Source: Schistocephalus solidus
Lineage: Eukaryota; Platyhelminthes; Cestoda; Diphyllobothriidea; Diphyllobothriidae
Reading direction: 5' to 3'
Assembly: GCA_017591395.1 (NCBI GenBank)
Contig: WEDG01004944.1
Coordinates: 1 to 64,000 of the forward strand
DNA: 64,000 bases
A program made the translations under genes and the position numbers. Under the pieces are notes generated by a model, which did not search any database, had not been told where the DNA came from, and was given only the letters and a program-made list of their open reading frames with translations. Position 1 is the first letter of the stretch, and the number at the start of each line of letters is the position of its first letter. Shown piece by piece: positions 1-13,007 of the stretch.

Positions 1-3000
1 AACCGGAACCCTCGTTGATAACAATAACAGAAACATCGGCAATGCACGCTTTTAGCTAGTACCTATGTCCGTCTGAAGTACGGTATAACGTCTTTGCCAT
101 ACTCAGATTCCTACTAGCTTGTAGTACTACTTGTTTGTAGAATGCGGCATTACGTGGATGCTCCACAGTGATTGATTATCTTCGGTACCCAAATGTTCGT
201 GGAAATTTCCGGATCTGACCCTAAATGGGCATCTCCGAAGCACACCTGACTCATGTCCTGCACTTAATAATTTCAGAAATTACTCGATTATTCTCTGGAG
301 TCCACATATACCAGAAACCGCACTTGGGAATGCTGGGTGACAGAATGAGAATAGCCGAACCCCTCGTTGCTGTGTGTCAAAAGCGGCAGCAGAAACCTCG
401 CGAAAACACGTGTCTGGGCACCTTTAGCTGGTACATATGTCAGGAAATGCGGTATAATAACGTCTATGCCATATAAGATTCATACTACTTGTGAGTACTA
501 CTTGTTTGTAGAATGGGCATTATGTGGTTATTCCACAGTGGTTGATTGTCTTCGACCCAAATGTTCATTGAAATTTCGGGACTGACCCTAAAAGGTCATG
601 TCCGAAGCATTGACTCCAAGTCCTACAGCTACAATTTCGGTGATTTCTGATTATTCTCTGGAGTCCATATACCAGAAACCGCACGAGAGAACGCTGGGGG
701 ACGCCACTGAGGAACCGAACCCCTCGTTGCTGCGTCATCACGCAGCAGAAACATCGGCGAAACACGTGTGCTGCGCTTTTAGCTGAGTACCTATCACGGA
801 GTACGGTATAACGTCTTTTGCCATATAAGATTCCTACTACTTGTGGTACTGCCCAATTTGAATGGGCATTACGTGGTTATTCGCAGTGGTTGATTGTCTT
901 CGACCCAAATGTTCATTGAAATTTCGGGTCTGACCCTCAAATGTCATGTCGAAGCACCTGACTCCATGTCCTGCGCTTAATAATTTCAGAAATTATTTCC
1001 CCCGATTATTCTCTGGAGTCCATATACCAGAAACCGCACAGAGAACGCTGGGGGACCCACTGAGAGCCGAACCCCTCGTTGCTGTGTCACGCAGCAGCAG
1101 AAACATCGGCGAAACACGTGTCATGGCTTTTATCTAGTACCTATGTCGGAACTACGGTATAACGTCTTTGCCATATAAGATTCATAATACTTGTAGCGCT
1201 ACTTGTTTGTAGAATGGGCATTACGTGGTTATTCCACAGTGGTTGATTGTCTTCGACCCTAATGTTCATTGAAATTTCGGGTCTGACCCTAAAAAGTCAT
1301 GTCCGAAGCACCTGACTCAATGTCCTGCGACCACATAATTTCAGAAATTATTTCCCCGATTATTCTCTGGAGTCCATATACCAGAAACCGCACAGAGATG
1401 CTGGGGGACCCACTGAGGAGCCGAACCCCTCGTTGCTGTGATCGCACGCAGCAGCAGAAACATCGGCGAAACACGTGATCTGGGCTTTTAGCTGGTACCT
1501 ATGTCGGAACTACGGTATAACGTCTTTTGCCATATAAGATTCATAATACTTGTAGCGCTACTTGTTTGTAGAATGGGCATTACGTGGTTGTCCGCAGTGG
1601 TTGATTGTCTTCGACCCTTATGTTCATTGAAATTTCGGGTCTGACCCTAAAAGGTCATGTCGAAGCACCCATGACTCAATGTCCTGCACTACATAATTTC
1701 AGAAATTATTTCCCCGATTATTCTCTGGAGTCCATATGCCAGAAACCGCACAGAGAGTGCTGGGGGACCCACTGAGAACCGAGCCCTCGTTGCTGTGTCA
1801 CGCAGCAGCAGAAACATCGAGCTGAAACACGTAATCTGGAGCTTTGCGCTAGTACCTATGTCGGAGACTACGGTATAACGTCTTGGCCATATAAGATTTA
1901 TACTACTTGTGAGTACTTCTTGTTTGAAGAATGTAGGCATTACGTGGTTATTCCACAGTGGTTGATTGTCTTCGAGCCCAAATGTTCATTGAAATTTCGG
2001 GACTGACCCTAAAAGTCATGTCCGAAGCACTTGACTCCAAGTCCTACCTTAATAATTTCGAAATTATTTCTCCCGATTATTCTCTGGAGTCCATATACCA
2101 GAAACCGCACAGAGAACGCTGGGGGACCCACTGAGGAACCGAACCCCTCGTTGCTGTGTCACTCAGCAACAGAAAAATCGGCGGAAACACGTGTCTGCGC
2201 TTTTAGCTAGTACCTATGTCGGAGTACGGTATAACGTCTTTTGCTGCCATATAAAGATTCCACTACTACTTGTAGTACTACTTGTTTGTAGAATGCGCAT
2301 TATGTGGTTATTTCACAGTGATTGATTGTCATCGACCCAAATGTTCATTGAAATTTCGGATCTGACCCTAAATAGGCATATCCGAAGCACTGACTCCATG
2401 TCCTGCGCCTTAATAATTTCGAAATTATTTCCCCGATTATTCTCTGGAGTCCATATACCCAGAAACCGCGCGAGGGGAATGCTGGGGTGACAGAATGAGA
2501 GCCGAAGCCCCTCGTTGCTGTATCGTGCAGCAGCCGAAACCTCGGCGAAACGTGTCTGGGCTTTTAGCTGGGTACATAGTGTCGGAAACTGCGGTATAAC
2601 GTCTATGCCATATAAGATTCATACTACTTGTAGTACTACTTTGGTGTTTGTAGAATGGGCATTACGTGGTTATTCCACAGTGGTTGATTGTCTTCGACCC
2701 AAATGTTCATTGAAATTTCGGGACTGACCTAAAAAGTCATGTCGAAGCGCGACGCCAGTCCTACCTTAATAATTTCAGAGATTATTTCCCCGATTATTCT
2801 CTGGAGTCCATATACCAAGAAACCGCACAGAGAACGCTGGGGGACCCACTGAGGAACCGAAGCCCCTCGTTGCTGTGTGTCCTCAGCAGCAGAAACATCG
2901 GCGAAACACGTGTCTGCGCTTTTTGGCTAGTACCTATGTCAGTACGGTATAACGTCTTTGCCATATAAGATTCCTACTACTTGTAGTACTACTTAATTAG

Positions 3001-5745
3001 CTAGAATGGGCGTTACGTGGGATTTATTCCGCAGTGGTTGATTGTCTTCGGCGAAATCGTTCGATATTTGGGTCTGCCTCAAATGATGATGTCCGAAGCA
3101 CCTGACTCCATGTCCTGCCTTAATAATTTCAGAAATTATTTCGTTGTCTGGAGTCCATATACCAGAAACCGCACAGAGAACGCTGGGGACCCACTGAGGA
3201 GCCAGAACCCCTCGTTGCTGTGTCACGCAGCAGCAGAAACATCGGCGAAACACGGTGTCTGGGCTTTTAGCTAGTACCTATGTCGGAACTACGGTATAAC
3301 GTCTTTGCCATATAAGATTCATAATACTTGCAGCTACTTGTTTGTAGAATGGGCATTACGTGGTTTATTCCACAGTGGTTGATTGTCTTCGACCCCAAAT
3401 GTTCATTGAAATTTTCGGGTCTGACCCTAAAAAGTCATGTCCGAATCACCTGACTCAATGTCCTGCACTACATAATTTCAGAAATTATTTCCCCGATTAT
3501 TCTCTGGAGTCCATATACCAGAAACCGCACAGAGAATGCTGGGGGACCCACTGAGGAGCCGAACCCCTCGTTGCTGTGTCACGCAGCAGCAGAAACATCG
3601 GCGAAACACGTGTCTGGGCTTTAAGCTAGTACCTATGTCGGAACTACGGTATAACGTCTTGGCCATATAAGATTTATACTACTTGTAGTACTACTTGTTT
3701 GTAGAATGGGCATTACGTGGTTATTCCACAGTGGTTGATTGTCTTCGACCCAAATGTTCATTGAAATTTCGGGACTGACCCTAAAAAGTCATGTCCGAAG
3801 CACTTGACTCCAAGTCCTACACTTAATAATTTCAGAAATTATTTCCCCGATTATTCTCTGGAGTCCATATACCAGAAACCGCACAGAGAACGCTGGGGGA
3901 CCCACTGAGGAACCGAACCCCTCGTTGCTGTGTCACTCAGCAACAGAAAAATCGGCGAAACACGTGTCTGCGCTTTTAGCTAGTACCTATGTCGGAAGTA
4001 CGGTATAACGTCTTTGCCATATAAGATTCCTACTACTTGTAGTACTACTTGTTTGTAGAATGGGCATTACGTGGTTATTCCACAGTGATTGATTGTCTTC
4101 GACCCAAATGTTCATTGAAATTTCGGATCTGACCCTAAATAGGCATATCCGAAGCACCTGACTCCATGTCCTGCACTTAATAATTTCAGAAATTATTTCC
4201 CCGATTATTCTCTGGAGTCCATATACCAGAAACCGCACAGGGAATGCTGGGTGACAGAATGAGGAGCCGAACCCCTCGTTGCTGTGTCAAGCAGCAGCAG
4301 AAACCTCGGCGAAACACGTGTCTGGGCTTTTAGCTAGTACATATGTCGGAAATACGGTATAACGTCTATGCCATATAAGATTCATACTACTTGTAGTACT
4401 ACTTGTTTGTAGAATGGGCATTACGTGGTTATTCCACAGTGGTTGATTGTCTTCGACCCAAATGTTCATTGAAATTTCGGATCTTGACCCTAAAAGTCAT
4501 GTCCGAAGCACTTGACTCCATGTCCTGCACTTAATAATTTCAGAAGTTATTTACCCGATTATTCTCTGGAGTCCATATACCAGAAACCGCATAGAGAACG
4601 CTGGGGACCCACTGAGGAACCGAACCCCTCGTTGCTGTGTCACACAGCAGCAGAAACATCGGCGAAACACGTGTCTGCGCTTTTAGCTAGTATCTATGTC
4701 GGAAGTACAGGTATAACGTCTTTGCCATATAAGATTCCTACTACTTGTAGTACTTGTTTGTAGAATGGGCATTACGTGGTTATTCCACAGTGGTTGATTG
4801 TCTTCGACCCAAATGTTCATTGAAATTTCGGATGTGACCCTAAAAGTCATGTCCGAAGCACCTGACTCCATGTCCTGCACTTAATAATTTCAGAAATTAT
4901 TAACCCCGATTATTCTCTGGAGTCCATATACCAGAAACCGCACAGAGAACGCTGGGGGACCCACTGAGGAGCCGAACCCCTCGTTGCTGTGTCACGCAGC
5001 AGCAGAAACATCGGCGAAACACGTGTCTGGGCTTTTAGCTAGTATCTATGTCGGAAGTACGGTATAACGTCTTTGCCATATAAGATTCATACTACTTGTA
5101 GTACTACTTGTTTGTAGAATGGGCATTACGTGGTTATTCCACAGTGGTTGATTGTCTTCGACCCAAATGTTCATTGAAATTTCGGATGTGACCCTAAAAA
5201 GTCATGTCCGAAGCACCTGACTCCATGTCCTGCACTTAATAATTTCAGAAATTATTTACCTGATTATTCTCTGGAGTCCATATACCAGAAACCGCACAGA
5301 GAACGCTAAGGGGACCCACTGAGGAGCCGAACCCCTCGTTGCTGTGTCACGCAGCAGCAGAAACATTGGCGAAACACGTGTCTGGGCTTTAGCTAGTATC
5401 TATGTCGGAAGTACGGTATAACGTCTTTGCCATATAAGATTCATACTACTTGTAGTACTACTTGTTTGTAGAATGGGCATTACGTGGTTATTCCACAGTG
5501 GTTGATTGTCTTCGACCCAAATGTTCATTGAAATTTCGGATGTGACCCTAAAAAGTCATGTCCGAATCACCTGACTCCATGTCCTGCACTTAATAATTTC
5601 CAGAAATTATTTACCTGATTATTCTCTCTGGAGTCCATATACCAGAAAACCGCATAGAGAACGCTGGGGACCCACTGGAGGAGCCGAACCCTCGTTGCTG
5701 TATGTCACACAGCAGCAGAAACATCGGCGAAACACGTCTCGGGCT
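1..5745. repeat. Satellite array, ~354-bp monomer, ~16 copies
   Basis: A tandem array in direct orientation. The landmark ATTGAAATTTCGG or a variant recurs near 568, 1268, 1986, 2346, 3403, 3765, 4116, 4466, 4826, 5177 and 5527, a mean step of about 354 bp. Each monomer holds a short palindrome (AATAATTT-CAG-AAATTATT), a GCAGCAGCAGAAACATCGGC block and a GTAGTACTACTTGTTTGTAG block. The array runs off the left edge and ends at an (AT)n tract joined to a SINE. Open frames of 60-86 codons inside it recur by period and are not genes. Copies at 3.7-5.6 kb are more alike than those at 0-3.2 kb, which carry many 1-3 nt indels. I see no hammerhead core in it. Confidence 0.95.
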
Positions 5746-5788
5746 TCTTGAAGCCAGTATCTGTCGTCAGTGGTATAACGTCTTTGCC

Positions 5789-5813
5789 ATATATATATAT
5801 ATATATATATATG
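5789..5813. repeat. (AT)n microsatellite at satellite/SINE junction
   Basis: A short AT dinucleotide run lies exactly between the end of the satellite array and the 3' end of a minus-strand SINE. It is best read as the (AT)n tail of that SINE. Confidence 0.8.
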
Positions 5814-6125
5814 TATAGAATGGAACCGACAAAGACAAGGGAGACCGGAATGGCCATTTCTGGCTTATTAGCCGTCATCAGCCAGTCATACCCAATCCCA
5901 AGTGTGGCACACCTGGGATTCGAACCCGCGACCTTTGGTATTTGAGTCGAACGCTCTACCATTTTGAGCCACGGGCTCGTTGTTTTGTCGGTTGTGATCG
6001 GGAATATGATGATAGTATGGGGCTCACCGATCTGCTTAAGGAACATGCATGTTCCGTTGTGCCCTGGAGCTCAGACTTGAGCCCTCGCAGGCGGTCGCAT
6101 AGCGACGTGTAGCATATGATAGAAT
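5814..6125 (-). mobile_element. tRNA-derived SINE, subfamily 1, near full length
   Basis: Read on the minus strand it has a 5' region (CTACACGTCGCTATGCGACC near 6115), then a tRNA-like head with GAGCCCGTGGCTCAAAATGG (box A-like) and GGGTTCGAATCCC (box B-like, near 5920). A conserved body follows, with CTGGCTGATGACGGCTAATA and TCTTTGTCGGTTCCATTC, and the copy ends in (AT)n. The head marks an RNA polymerase III, tRNA-derived SINE. It encodes no protein and would depend on a LINE for mobility. Confidence 0.85.
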
Positions 6126-6356
6126 GGAACCGACAAAGGAAAGGGAGACCGGAATGGCCATTTCTGGCTTATTAGCCGTCATCAGCCAGTCACACCCAAT
6201 CCCAAGTGTGGCACACCTGGGATTTGACTCAATTACCAAAGATCGCGGGTTCGAATCCCAGGTGTGCCACACTTGGTATTGGGTATGACTGGCTGATGAC
6301 GGCTTATAAGCCAGAAAATTGCCATTCCGGTCTCCCTTGTCTTTGTCGGTTCCACT
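6119..6356. mobile_element. Inverted pair of truncated SINE copies
   Basis: 6119-6230 repeats the SINE body on the minus strand. 6228-6356 is the same body and box B on the plus strand. The two halves face each other and would pair as a hairpin. Neither has the full tRNA head. Confidence 0.75.
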
Positions 6357-6399
6357 TTATCAACATATATAGGAGGAAGTTTTCAAAAAAATAACTGCA

Positions 6400-7210
6400 A
6401 ATTTATGCAAATAATTGCAACTGCTGATCAAATTAAATTAAATGGCTTACTCATCTTGCTGATTTGGATATTGTTCGTGTCTTTGTAGGAGCGAAGAGGT
6501 GTTGTGGGCTGCAATTTAATTAAAGTCCTTTTAAACTAGAGCAAACCACGGCTGATGCAATCAACGGGACTTAATATTAAGAATGCTTACCAAAACTATT
6601 GTAGGCACTTGCACCGTCTGATTGACAAAAACATTGGAAGCGAAGGAAAATTCAAAATTTCCAACTTCCGTCAGTTTTGAACTCACTAAAAGCATCCAAT
6701 ATTCAGTGTTAATGAGATCAAAGTAGATTATGCTCGTTCACTGACCAATAATTTCTTTACGCTCTTTCCAATCACACGTGCTTTACGTAATTCTAGTCAA
6801 CTAGCTAGTAAACAGGCTGAAGCGAAATTCCAGGAGTGGGCAATTCTACTCAAGGAAACTGGGATACTGCATGCTCATGGAACGTAAGTTAACTGTGATT
6901 GTGAATATCTTAAGCGAATTAAACATTAAGTAAAATACGCACTCTGTTATCCTTGGGCAGTAATTTACTCCATTGTTCAGAAAGGCATTAAATTAAGGAA
7001 AGAGCGCATTTCGGATAAAATAACGTCCGAAATTTGAAGGCCTTCATCTTCAAGATAGCAGTGCGCCTTATGGTTTCTGATCAGTGTCTACTGAAATAAT
7101 TTATCAGTAACAGTAAGCCTTTCAATCCAGTAATACACATATACACATGTAATGTGGTGACCTTACGAGCAAGTGAAAACGCCGACTACAGTATTCACAG
7201 GCCTTTTGGC
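6400..7210. other. No gene seen
   Basis: AT-rich sequence between the SINE cluster and diverged satellite relatives. I see no convincing open frame, RNA or repeat in it. Confidence 0.5.
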
Positions 7211-7214
7211 GTGG

Positions 7215-7335
7215 GCGCTACCTAAAAGCCCAGACGCGTATTAGGTCGCTGTTTCTGCTGCTGTTGCTGTTGCTTCTGCTGGCTGTGGGTTTCGCTAACC
7301 ACTGGGCCCCCTTGAGATTCACATGTGTCCTGGCA
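7215..7335 (-). repeat. Diverged partial satellite monomer, inverted
   Basis: CTAAAAGCCCAGACGCGT followed by a CTGCTGCTGTTGCTG block, then CACTGGGCCCCC, matches the reverse complement of the satellite block that includes the GCAGCAGCAG stretch. It is heavily diverged. The poly-Gln-like open frame here is a by-product of the CTG/CAG block. Confidence 0.55.
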
Positions 7336-7499
7336 AAAATCACCCCTCCTTTGCAATATTTGGCTCTTTACTTGACCCCTTAATAATATTAATAAAAATA
7401 ATAATAATAATACGGTTTCTTTAATCGGTATCTGCATTTAGTAGACAACAAACCACACGAAGACCACTAGGAGTCCATTTAGAAACTGTACAGCTCGTA

Positions 7500-7705
7500 T
7501 GTGAGTCTGTCAGCAGCAGAAACATCGGCCTTCTCGGCTGGTAGTATGGCAACACGATGATTATTTAATACTACTGATAACTTACTAGTAGCTTCATAAT
7601 TTTCATGGATATTCATATACAGCTGGTGGGTTTTAACCCAAATATTCGTATAAAAAGTTCGGTCCGATCCCGAAAAAGTACTTTTCACATTTATCCAGTA
7701 ATATC
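7500..7705 (+). repeat. Diverged satellite monomer outside the array
   Basis: In the same order as a monomer it carries GCAGCAGAAACATCGGC, GCTGGTAGTATGGC, a run of ACTACT-like triplets, then AACCCAAATATTCGTATAAA and CGGTCCGATCCCGAAAAAGT. These correspond to ACCCAAATGTTCATTGAAA and CGGGTCTGACCCTAAAAAGT of the array consensus. Confidence 0.7.
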
Positions 7706-8400
7706 TGTTGACTGAAAATCTTAACGCGATGGCTCTCGACCGGTCTTCTTTTGCTGACACTCGAATATTCGCATCCAATCATTTTTTAAACTATACAACA
7801 ATTGGAAATCTTCCAAATACTGTCCTCATTGGAGTATACAATAAGAAGAATAGGTCAGTACTTTAAAGAGAATGAAAATCAATGTTAAATACTTGCTTTT
7901 AAGGCATCATAACTGACTTGACGTAGCTATCCAAAATCAATTAAATATGCCTGGAAAGATTTCCAGCCAGCAGCTATCATATTGCCGCGAAGGAATTACT
8001 GTGAGCTAATGCTCAACACCACTTAATATTGCACTGTCGTCTAAGTTCTCTTTTTAAACCTAGTTTCGTGAATCTCTGCGCTTAATGCGAAAGTAAGTCC
8101 CCTTATAATATAAGGCAATCTTACCCAGGAGGAGGAAATTTGCAAGAAGTAGGAGCTTCACACTCATCGCACGTCTTAATATACAATCATCGACCAAATA
8201 CCGCATTAAATACTGTGACCAGTATGTTGCCATGGCAATAAGGAAAACATTCTTTTGAAAAAGGGCGCAGTTCGCCCTGCCTATACTAGGGAACTTGTTG
8301 CAGCTGTATAACGTAAAGACGCAGTCGGCTACTAGATATTCTTATTGGATAACATACCGAGAAATGTAGAGCCTTTGCAGACAGTCGCATACAACCAATA
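7706..8400. other. No gene seen
   Basis: Unique-looking sequence with only short open frames. Nothing identifiable. Confidence 0.45.
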
Positions 8401-8640
8401 ATATACAGAGGAAAGGGGACGCGTAACTCTCGGCCCTTCTTGGACTGCAGGCTGCGAGGAGGCAAGTTTCATCCCAGGCGAAGGTGTGACCTGTATCGAC
8501 GGTGTGCATGGTCACGCCCCCTGACTGCAAATTGATGTTCGTGAGTGCATGCAGAGACAGATTTTCCTGTTTGGCCACAATATACGGCATCACAGGCATC
8601 GCAGAGGATCTTGTAGGCGACTTATTTCTTATCGAGATAG
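8400..8640 (-). pseudogene. Penelope-like element remnant, GIY-YIG domain tail
   Basis: The minus strand encodes MHTVDTGHTFAWDETCLLAA, which matches the distal part of the GIY-YIG region of the PLE copy at 63 kb (MHTLDTGHTFAWDKTRIVAA). The reverse transcriptase and catalytic GIY-YIG parts are absent. It is a dead fragment. Confidence 0.65.
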
Positions 8641-9230
8641 CCAACTCTATCCTAAGGGTGTTCAAGCTGAGTGCGTAGAGAAGTCGTTGGTGTAGTTGGT
8701 GTTACAGCAAGTGTCTTTCAAAGAAGAAATGGGGAACCAGGGTCGAAATTGTTAGGATTTTGCCCCAAGCCTCGATGGTAGCCATCCAACAATTCCTCCA
8801 GCGAATCCTCAAAGAGAACTCAACAAAAATTTTGGAAGCCTAAAAGTTTATTGATGTTTTATTTCAGCGTATTGTTAGACAAAAAGAACGTCCGAGTTTT
8901 TACAAGGTCGGATTGCAATTGGACCAATCCGATAGTGTCCTTGAGGGGATAGCGACCGAGAGAGTGCAGCGTCGGAAGGAGTCGTCAGGGCGGTGGTTGG
9001 AGCGAATCGGTTAGGGCGGCTCCTCTGAACAGAGATAACCTAACGGCAGGTATCAAAGCGTCGTAAGTTTGGCACCTAGTCAATTAGACATCGAGCAAAC
9101 TCCTCATAGCAGAAACTTAACTAATAAGGCTTACTTTTTTTTCCCAAACGAACCTATTTGCGTTCTTAGTATCTTTCTTGGGATGCCGGTCTTTCAATAA
9201 GAAATATATTTACAGAAAAGTGGACGGGTA
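8640..9230. other. No gene seen
   Basis: No supported feature between the PLE fragment and the next SINE. Confidence 0.4.
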
Positions 9231-9231
9231 G

Positions 9232-9400
9232 CTGACAAAGATAAGAATGCCTAGAATGGTCATTTATGGTTTAGGAGCTGTCGTTCACCAGCTATGTCTG
9301 AGCCCTGAGGCTCGAACCCGCGTTCTGTTGGCTTTATGTTCAATGATCTAACCGCTAGGTCACAGACCCGTTGCCCTGCGCGAACGATAGCTAAACAATA
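9232..9400 (-). mobile_element. Old, diverged tRNA-derived SINE
   Basis: On the minus strand it keeps a box B-like GCGGGTTCGAGCC, a head resembling GGGTCTGTGACCTAGCGG and a degraded GCTGGTGAACGACAGC body. It is diverged well beyond neighbouring copies, so likely an old insertion. Confidence 0.6.
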
Positions 9401-10065
9401 AGGCTAGACGTAGTGATTATAATAGAAATCAACCAGAGTGTAGATGGAATAACGAGACTGTGTTATTATTTCCATCGTGACTGATATCATCTGTTGAGGG
9501 TAGCCGGTGGGACTTAAGTGATTGACTCAAAAGATAAGGCGCATGGCTCCAGTGGCGTACGGACGGTCTGAAACCGGGTTCAGACAGCAGATAAACCGAA
9601 TACAGGGTATTGGGGTGTGTGTAGCTGGAAGAAAAACATAAGGGACCACACCGTAGACCCAGGAGAGGAGTGGATGTGCTGCTGATGGATGCGCCACTGT
9701 GTATGCAACCCTGTGAACGAAGACTTAAACAAATTCCTCATTCCTGTCTAAATTATCAACCCAACATTATGCTTGTCTTGGATATGTTCTCGTCTACTCA
9801 CATCCTATACGTAGAGGGTAAGAGCAAACTCTTAGTCCAGACATTCTCTGGGTACATTTATTCCTTTGCCTGCTCGTGCAAGGAAAAATATGGTGATCAC
9901 AGGAGCTGGTGTTTGTCCTAAAGAATAAGAGAACAAATTCCAGTATGGTTAGGAAAGGGCCAAATAAAGAACGTAAGCAGCTCTTTTCTCGAGTATAAAG
10001 TAGACACCGATCACCGCGTAGATATCATGGAGGCCCTCCTGGTGATTAAGAAGGTTCTTGAAGAT
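9400..10065. other. No gene seen
   Basis: Holds an 83-codon open frame (9670-9921, plus) with no recognisable domain, start context or splice support. I do not call it a gene. Confidence 0.4.
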
Positions 10066-10067
10066 TA

Positions 10068-10350
10068 CCGGCAAAAACAAGGGAGAATGAAATGGCCATT
10101 TCTGACTTATAAGCCGTCGTCAGCCAGTCATATTTAACGCCAGGTGGTGCACCACACGAGGTTCAAACCCCCGACCCATTGATTAGAAGTCCAAAGCTCT
10201 AACCAATGAGCAATGGGCTTATTGTTTGCCGGTTTAGATCGGGAATATTGACTAGCATTCGTTGATGAACGATCAATCACTCGTTCCGCTCGGCCTTTTA
10301 GCTGAGTCTCGAGCCCTACCGGCAGCCGCACAGGGCCTGCTGGGTCTCGA
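10068..10350 (-). mobile_element. tRNA-derived SINE, subfamily 2
   Basis: Minus-strand copy with the body (ATGGCCATTTCTGACTTATA on plus), a tRNA-like head with TTAGAGCTTTGGACTTCTAA and the 5' region ending in GCCGGTAGGGCTCGAGACTC. The anticodon-arm-like segment GGACTTCTAA resembles tRNA-Arg(UCU). Confidence 0.8.
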
Positions 10351-12165
10351 GAGTGAGCCTCAAGGCAGAGCTGTGAGCGTTTATCAACTATTACAAGGTT
10401 CTCTCAAGCTAGTGCAAATCCCTTCGACAGCGTCTGTTGGCTACGACAGGTGCGGCTCCAATCAGGTAACGCAGTTACCGTGGCCCAAAGCCACACGCAT
10501 ACACTTACCTCTCGCGGTGACCAACTTCCCCTCTGATGCAGATCAGATCTCTCCCCCTCCTCCTCCTCCTCATCCCGTCGTTCTAGCTACAGCATCATTT
10601 TTTTCCTTCTTTCTGTCATATTTTGCTTATTATATGCAGGCCAAAAGAGGATTTATCGAAGGCAGACCTTATGCCCACCAGTCTTTTAAATTTTTAAGTG
10701 GGAAGTTTCGCAACTGCAGCCAAAAATCGTTGGAAATCATTGCAAGGATATGGGGAAGAAGATCAAAACGACAGTGAAAGTTGGAGTTTTTATTTGGTCA
10801 AAAATTGCTCCATGCGTCTCGTCCAGCCCATAAGGTTTCAATTTGCTCCCACCTTTACTTTAGGATGAAAATTAGAGAATGTAGGAGTGTGGTTGCCATG
10901 GCAACGACGCAGTGGTTCGATTGCAACTCCCAATAGGACGCAATAGCACTAGAAAGGACGTAGGGCCAGGTCAGTGGGCATTTTATAAACACTGCGGTTA
11001 AGTGGCTGGAACACGAGAACCCGATTATGGAGGTGGCGTGTGACTAGATCCCTGGGAGGTAAGAGTTGGGGCTAAGGTTTGGGTTAAGATTTACCTCGTT
11101 AATTTGCGTAGTCAGCGCCAACTAACTGCAGGCACTTTAGACATTAATTTAAAGCAGGAGGCATGTGGACTTTTAAACACAAATTGCACTGACTTTTCAG
11201 CGCTGACTTCGGACGTAAACAGAGAATGCTCCTTGACAGAACTAGACCGCAAGTTTTCCTCCCATTTGGAGCCCTCAACCCTCTCCCACCCTTCCTGCCC
11301 GCTACAATACATTTCCCTTTGCTGCCCCACGTATGCTACTGTATGGAACTTACCATGAATAATCGATAAAAAGTAGGATTTCTCCCAAGCCGATATCATG
11401 CTATCGTATAGTAGCTAACCCCAACCCCTTCTGTGGATCTACAATTTCGGAAAAGCTGGTGTGAATGTGTAAAATTATAGCATTTAACTTGTCGAAAAAC
11501 CAAATTTTACGTGAAAATGCAAAACATTTGATTGCTTATTTTTTTAGTTGTGCAGAAATTAATTGCTTAATTGGGGTAACTCAGTCTAGTTGAAATTTAA
11601 TAGGGGTAGACTGAAAGTTAATATGAAAATTTGGGTTGACTTCTATCAGTCACAGCGGGATAACCGCGTAAGATTGATTAGACTCCCAACAGGAAGTCAG
11701 TAGTGTAGATAGGGTGTTATTTTCTGTTCAAAATTTGCAATTTCTCCACGGCCTTCGCCTGTGAAATTCTATCGGACTTACTGGCATGTTGTTCCCTACC
11801 TTCTTTGCTTTTCTCTTTGCCCGCCTCAACTGGAATTCTTTGTTTGTTCACGTCGAATTGACCTTGAAACTGCAGGTCACCCGTATTGCTAAATTTTTCT
11901 TGCGCACGCGCGTGACAGACGCTAGCGAACTCCAGTTTTTTGTTAAAAGTCAGGCGTTACATTTGGCCGACTCTTGTTATTTTACTACGAGTATCTACCG
12001 TTGAGTTTTGTATCTGGTTTATTCTTCATTATTTATTTACCATAATAAACCCAACTTCGGTTTGCATTCTGAGTTAACTTACGTCCTGCTCTGGGATACC
12101 GAAGAATGAATAGTCCCCGTGATTGGGGATGGTAATCAAAAGGTTATAGGGTATTCCATTTTGAC
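10350..12165. other. No gene seen; short degenerate patches
   Basis: A 171-codon open frame (10262-10777) begins inside a SINE and runs through a CCT repeat, so it is not believed. A degenerate GGGTTAAG patch lies near 11060-11100. 11630-11700 shares GGGATAACCGCGTA and CTCCCAACAGG with 12955-13010 (AGATAACAGCGTA, GCTGCCAACAGG), an old repeat relationship. Confidence 0.4.
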
Positions 12166-12167
12166 AG

Positions 12168-12292
12168 AGCAGGTGCTAGCTAAAAGCTCAGACATGGGTT
12201 TTGCCGATATTCTGCTGTTGCGTGGTACAGCTGCGAGGGGTTCGGCTCATCAATGGGTTCCCCAGCGTTCCCTGCGAGTTTTCTGGTGGATA

Positions 12293-12300
<8 letters not shown>
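12168..12300 (-). repeat. Dispersed satellite-like fragment (unit 1)
   Basis: GTGCTAGCTAAAAGCTCAGA, then a CGATATTCTGCTGTTGCGTG block, then GGGGTTCGGCTCATCAATGG and CCCCAGCGTTCC reproduce in order the reverse complement of a satellite monomer. It abuts the (TAG)n tract. Confidence 0.75.
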
Positions 12301-12571
<271 letters not shown>

Positions 12572-12718
12572 AATTGCATGGTCCGTAGTTTGGATCACCC
12601 AAAGCAATTTTTTATTTCCTCAAAAAAGAAATTGCCAACTTGAATTAAACCAGTTTATTTGAGGGTTGATAGACGAAGACTATGCATCATACTGGCATCA
12701 CAGGAACTAACCAAAATC

Positions 12719-12905
12719 CTAGACACGAGGTTAGCCGATATTCTACAGCTGCATGACACAGCTGCGAGGAATTCGGTCCACCGGTGGGTTTTCCTGCATC
12801 CCTTGTGGGCTTTCTGGTAGACACTCCAGTTTTTAAATTTCAGTTTTCTTATTTCCTTGGAAAATTAATTTTCGGAGTGTATCAGTTTATTCAAGGGTTG
12901 ATAGG
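12719..12905 (-). repeat. Dispersed satellite-like fragment (unit 2)
   Basis: Repeats unit 1 (GAGGTTAGCCGATATTC, AGCTGCGAGGAATTCGGTCC, GGTAGACACTCC) and then its flank (TTCTTATTTCCTTGG, CAGTTTATTCAAGGGTTGAT). It has no TAG tract where unit 1 has one. Confidence 0.7.
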
Positions 12906-13007
12906 TGCAGACCAAAATTGGATGCGAATATTTGCGTAGACGTCCATCAGCCATCGCGAGATAACAGCGTACTGTTCACAAGCTGCCAACAGGCGAGCAG
13001 TAGTATA

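Noticed and set aside
225..4880. Many 60-86-codon open frames on both strands
   Set aside because: They repeat with the 354-bp satellite period and differ between monomers by indels, so they are by-products of the array.
1..5745. CRISPR-like regular repetition
   Set aside because: The unit is about 354 bp without repeat/spacer structure; this is a satellite in a eukaryotic context.
10262..10777. 171-codon plus-strand open frame
   Set aside because: It starts within a SINE head, crosses a CCT repeat and shows no domain or splice support.
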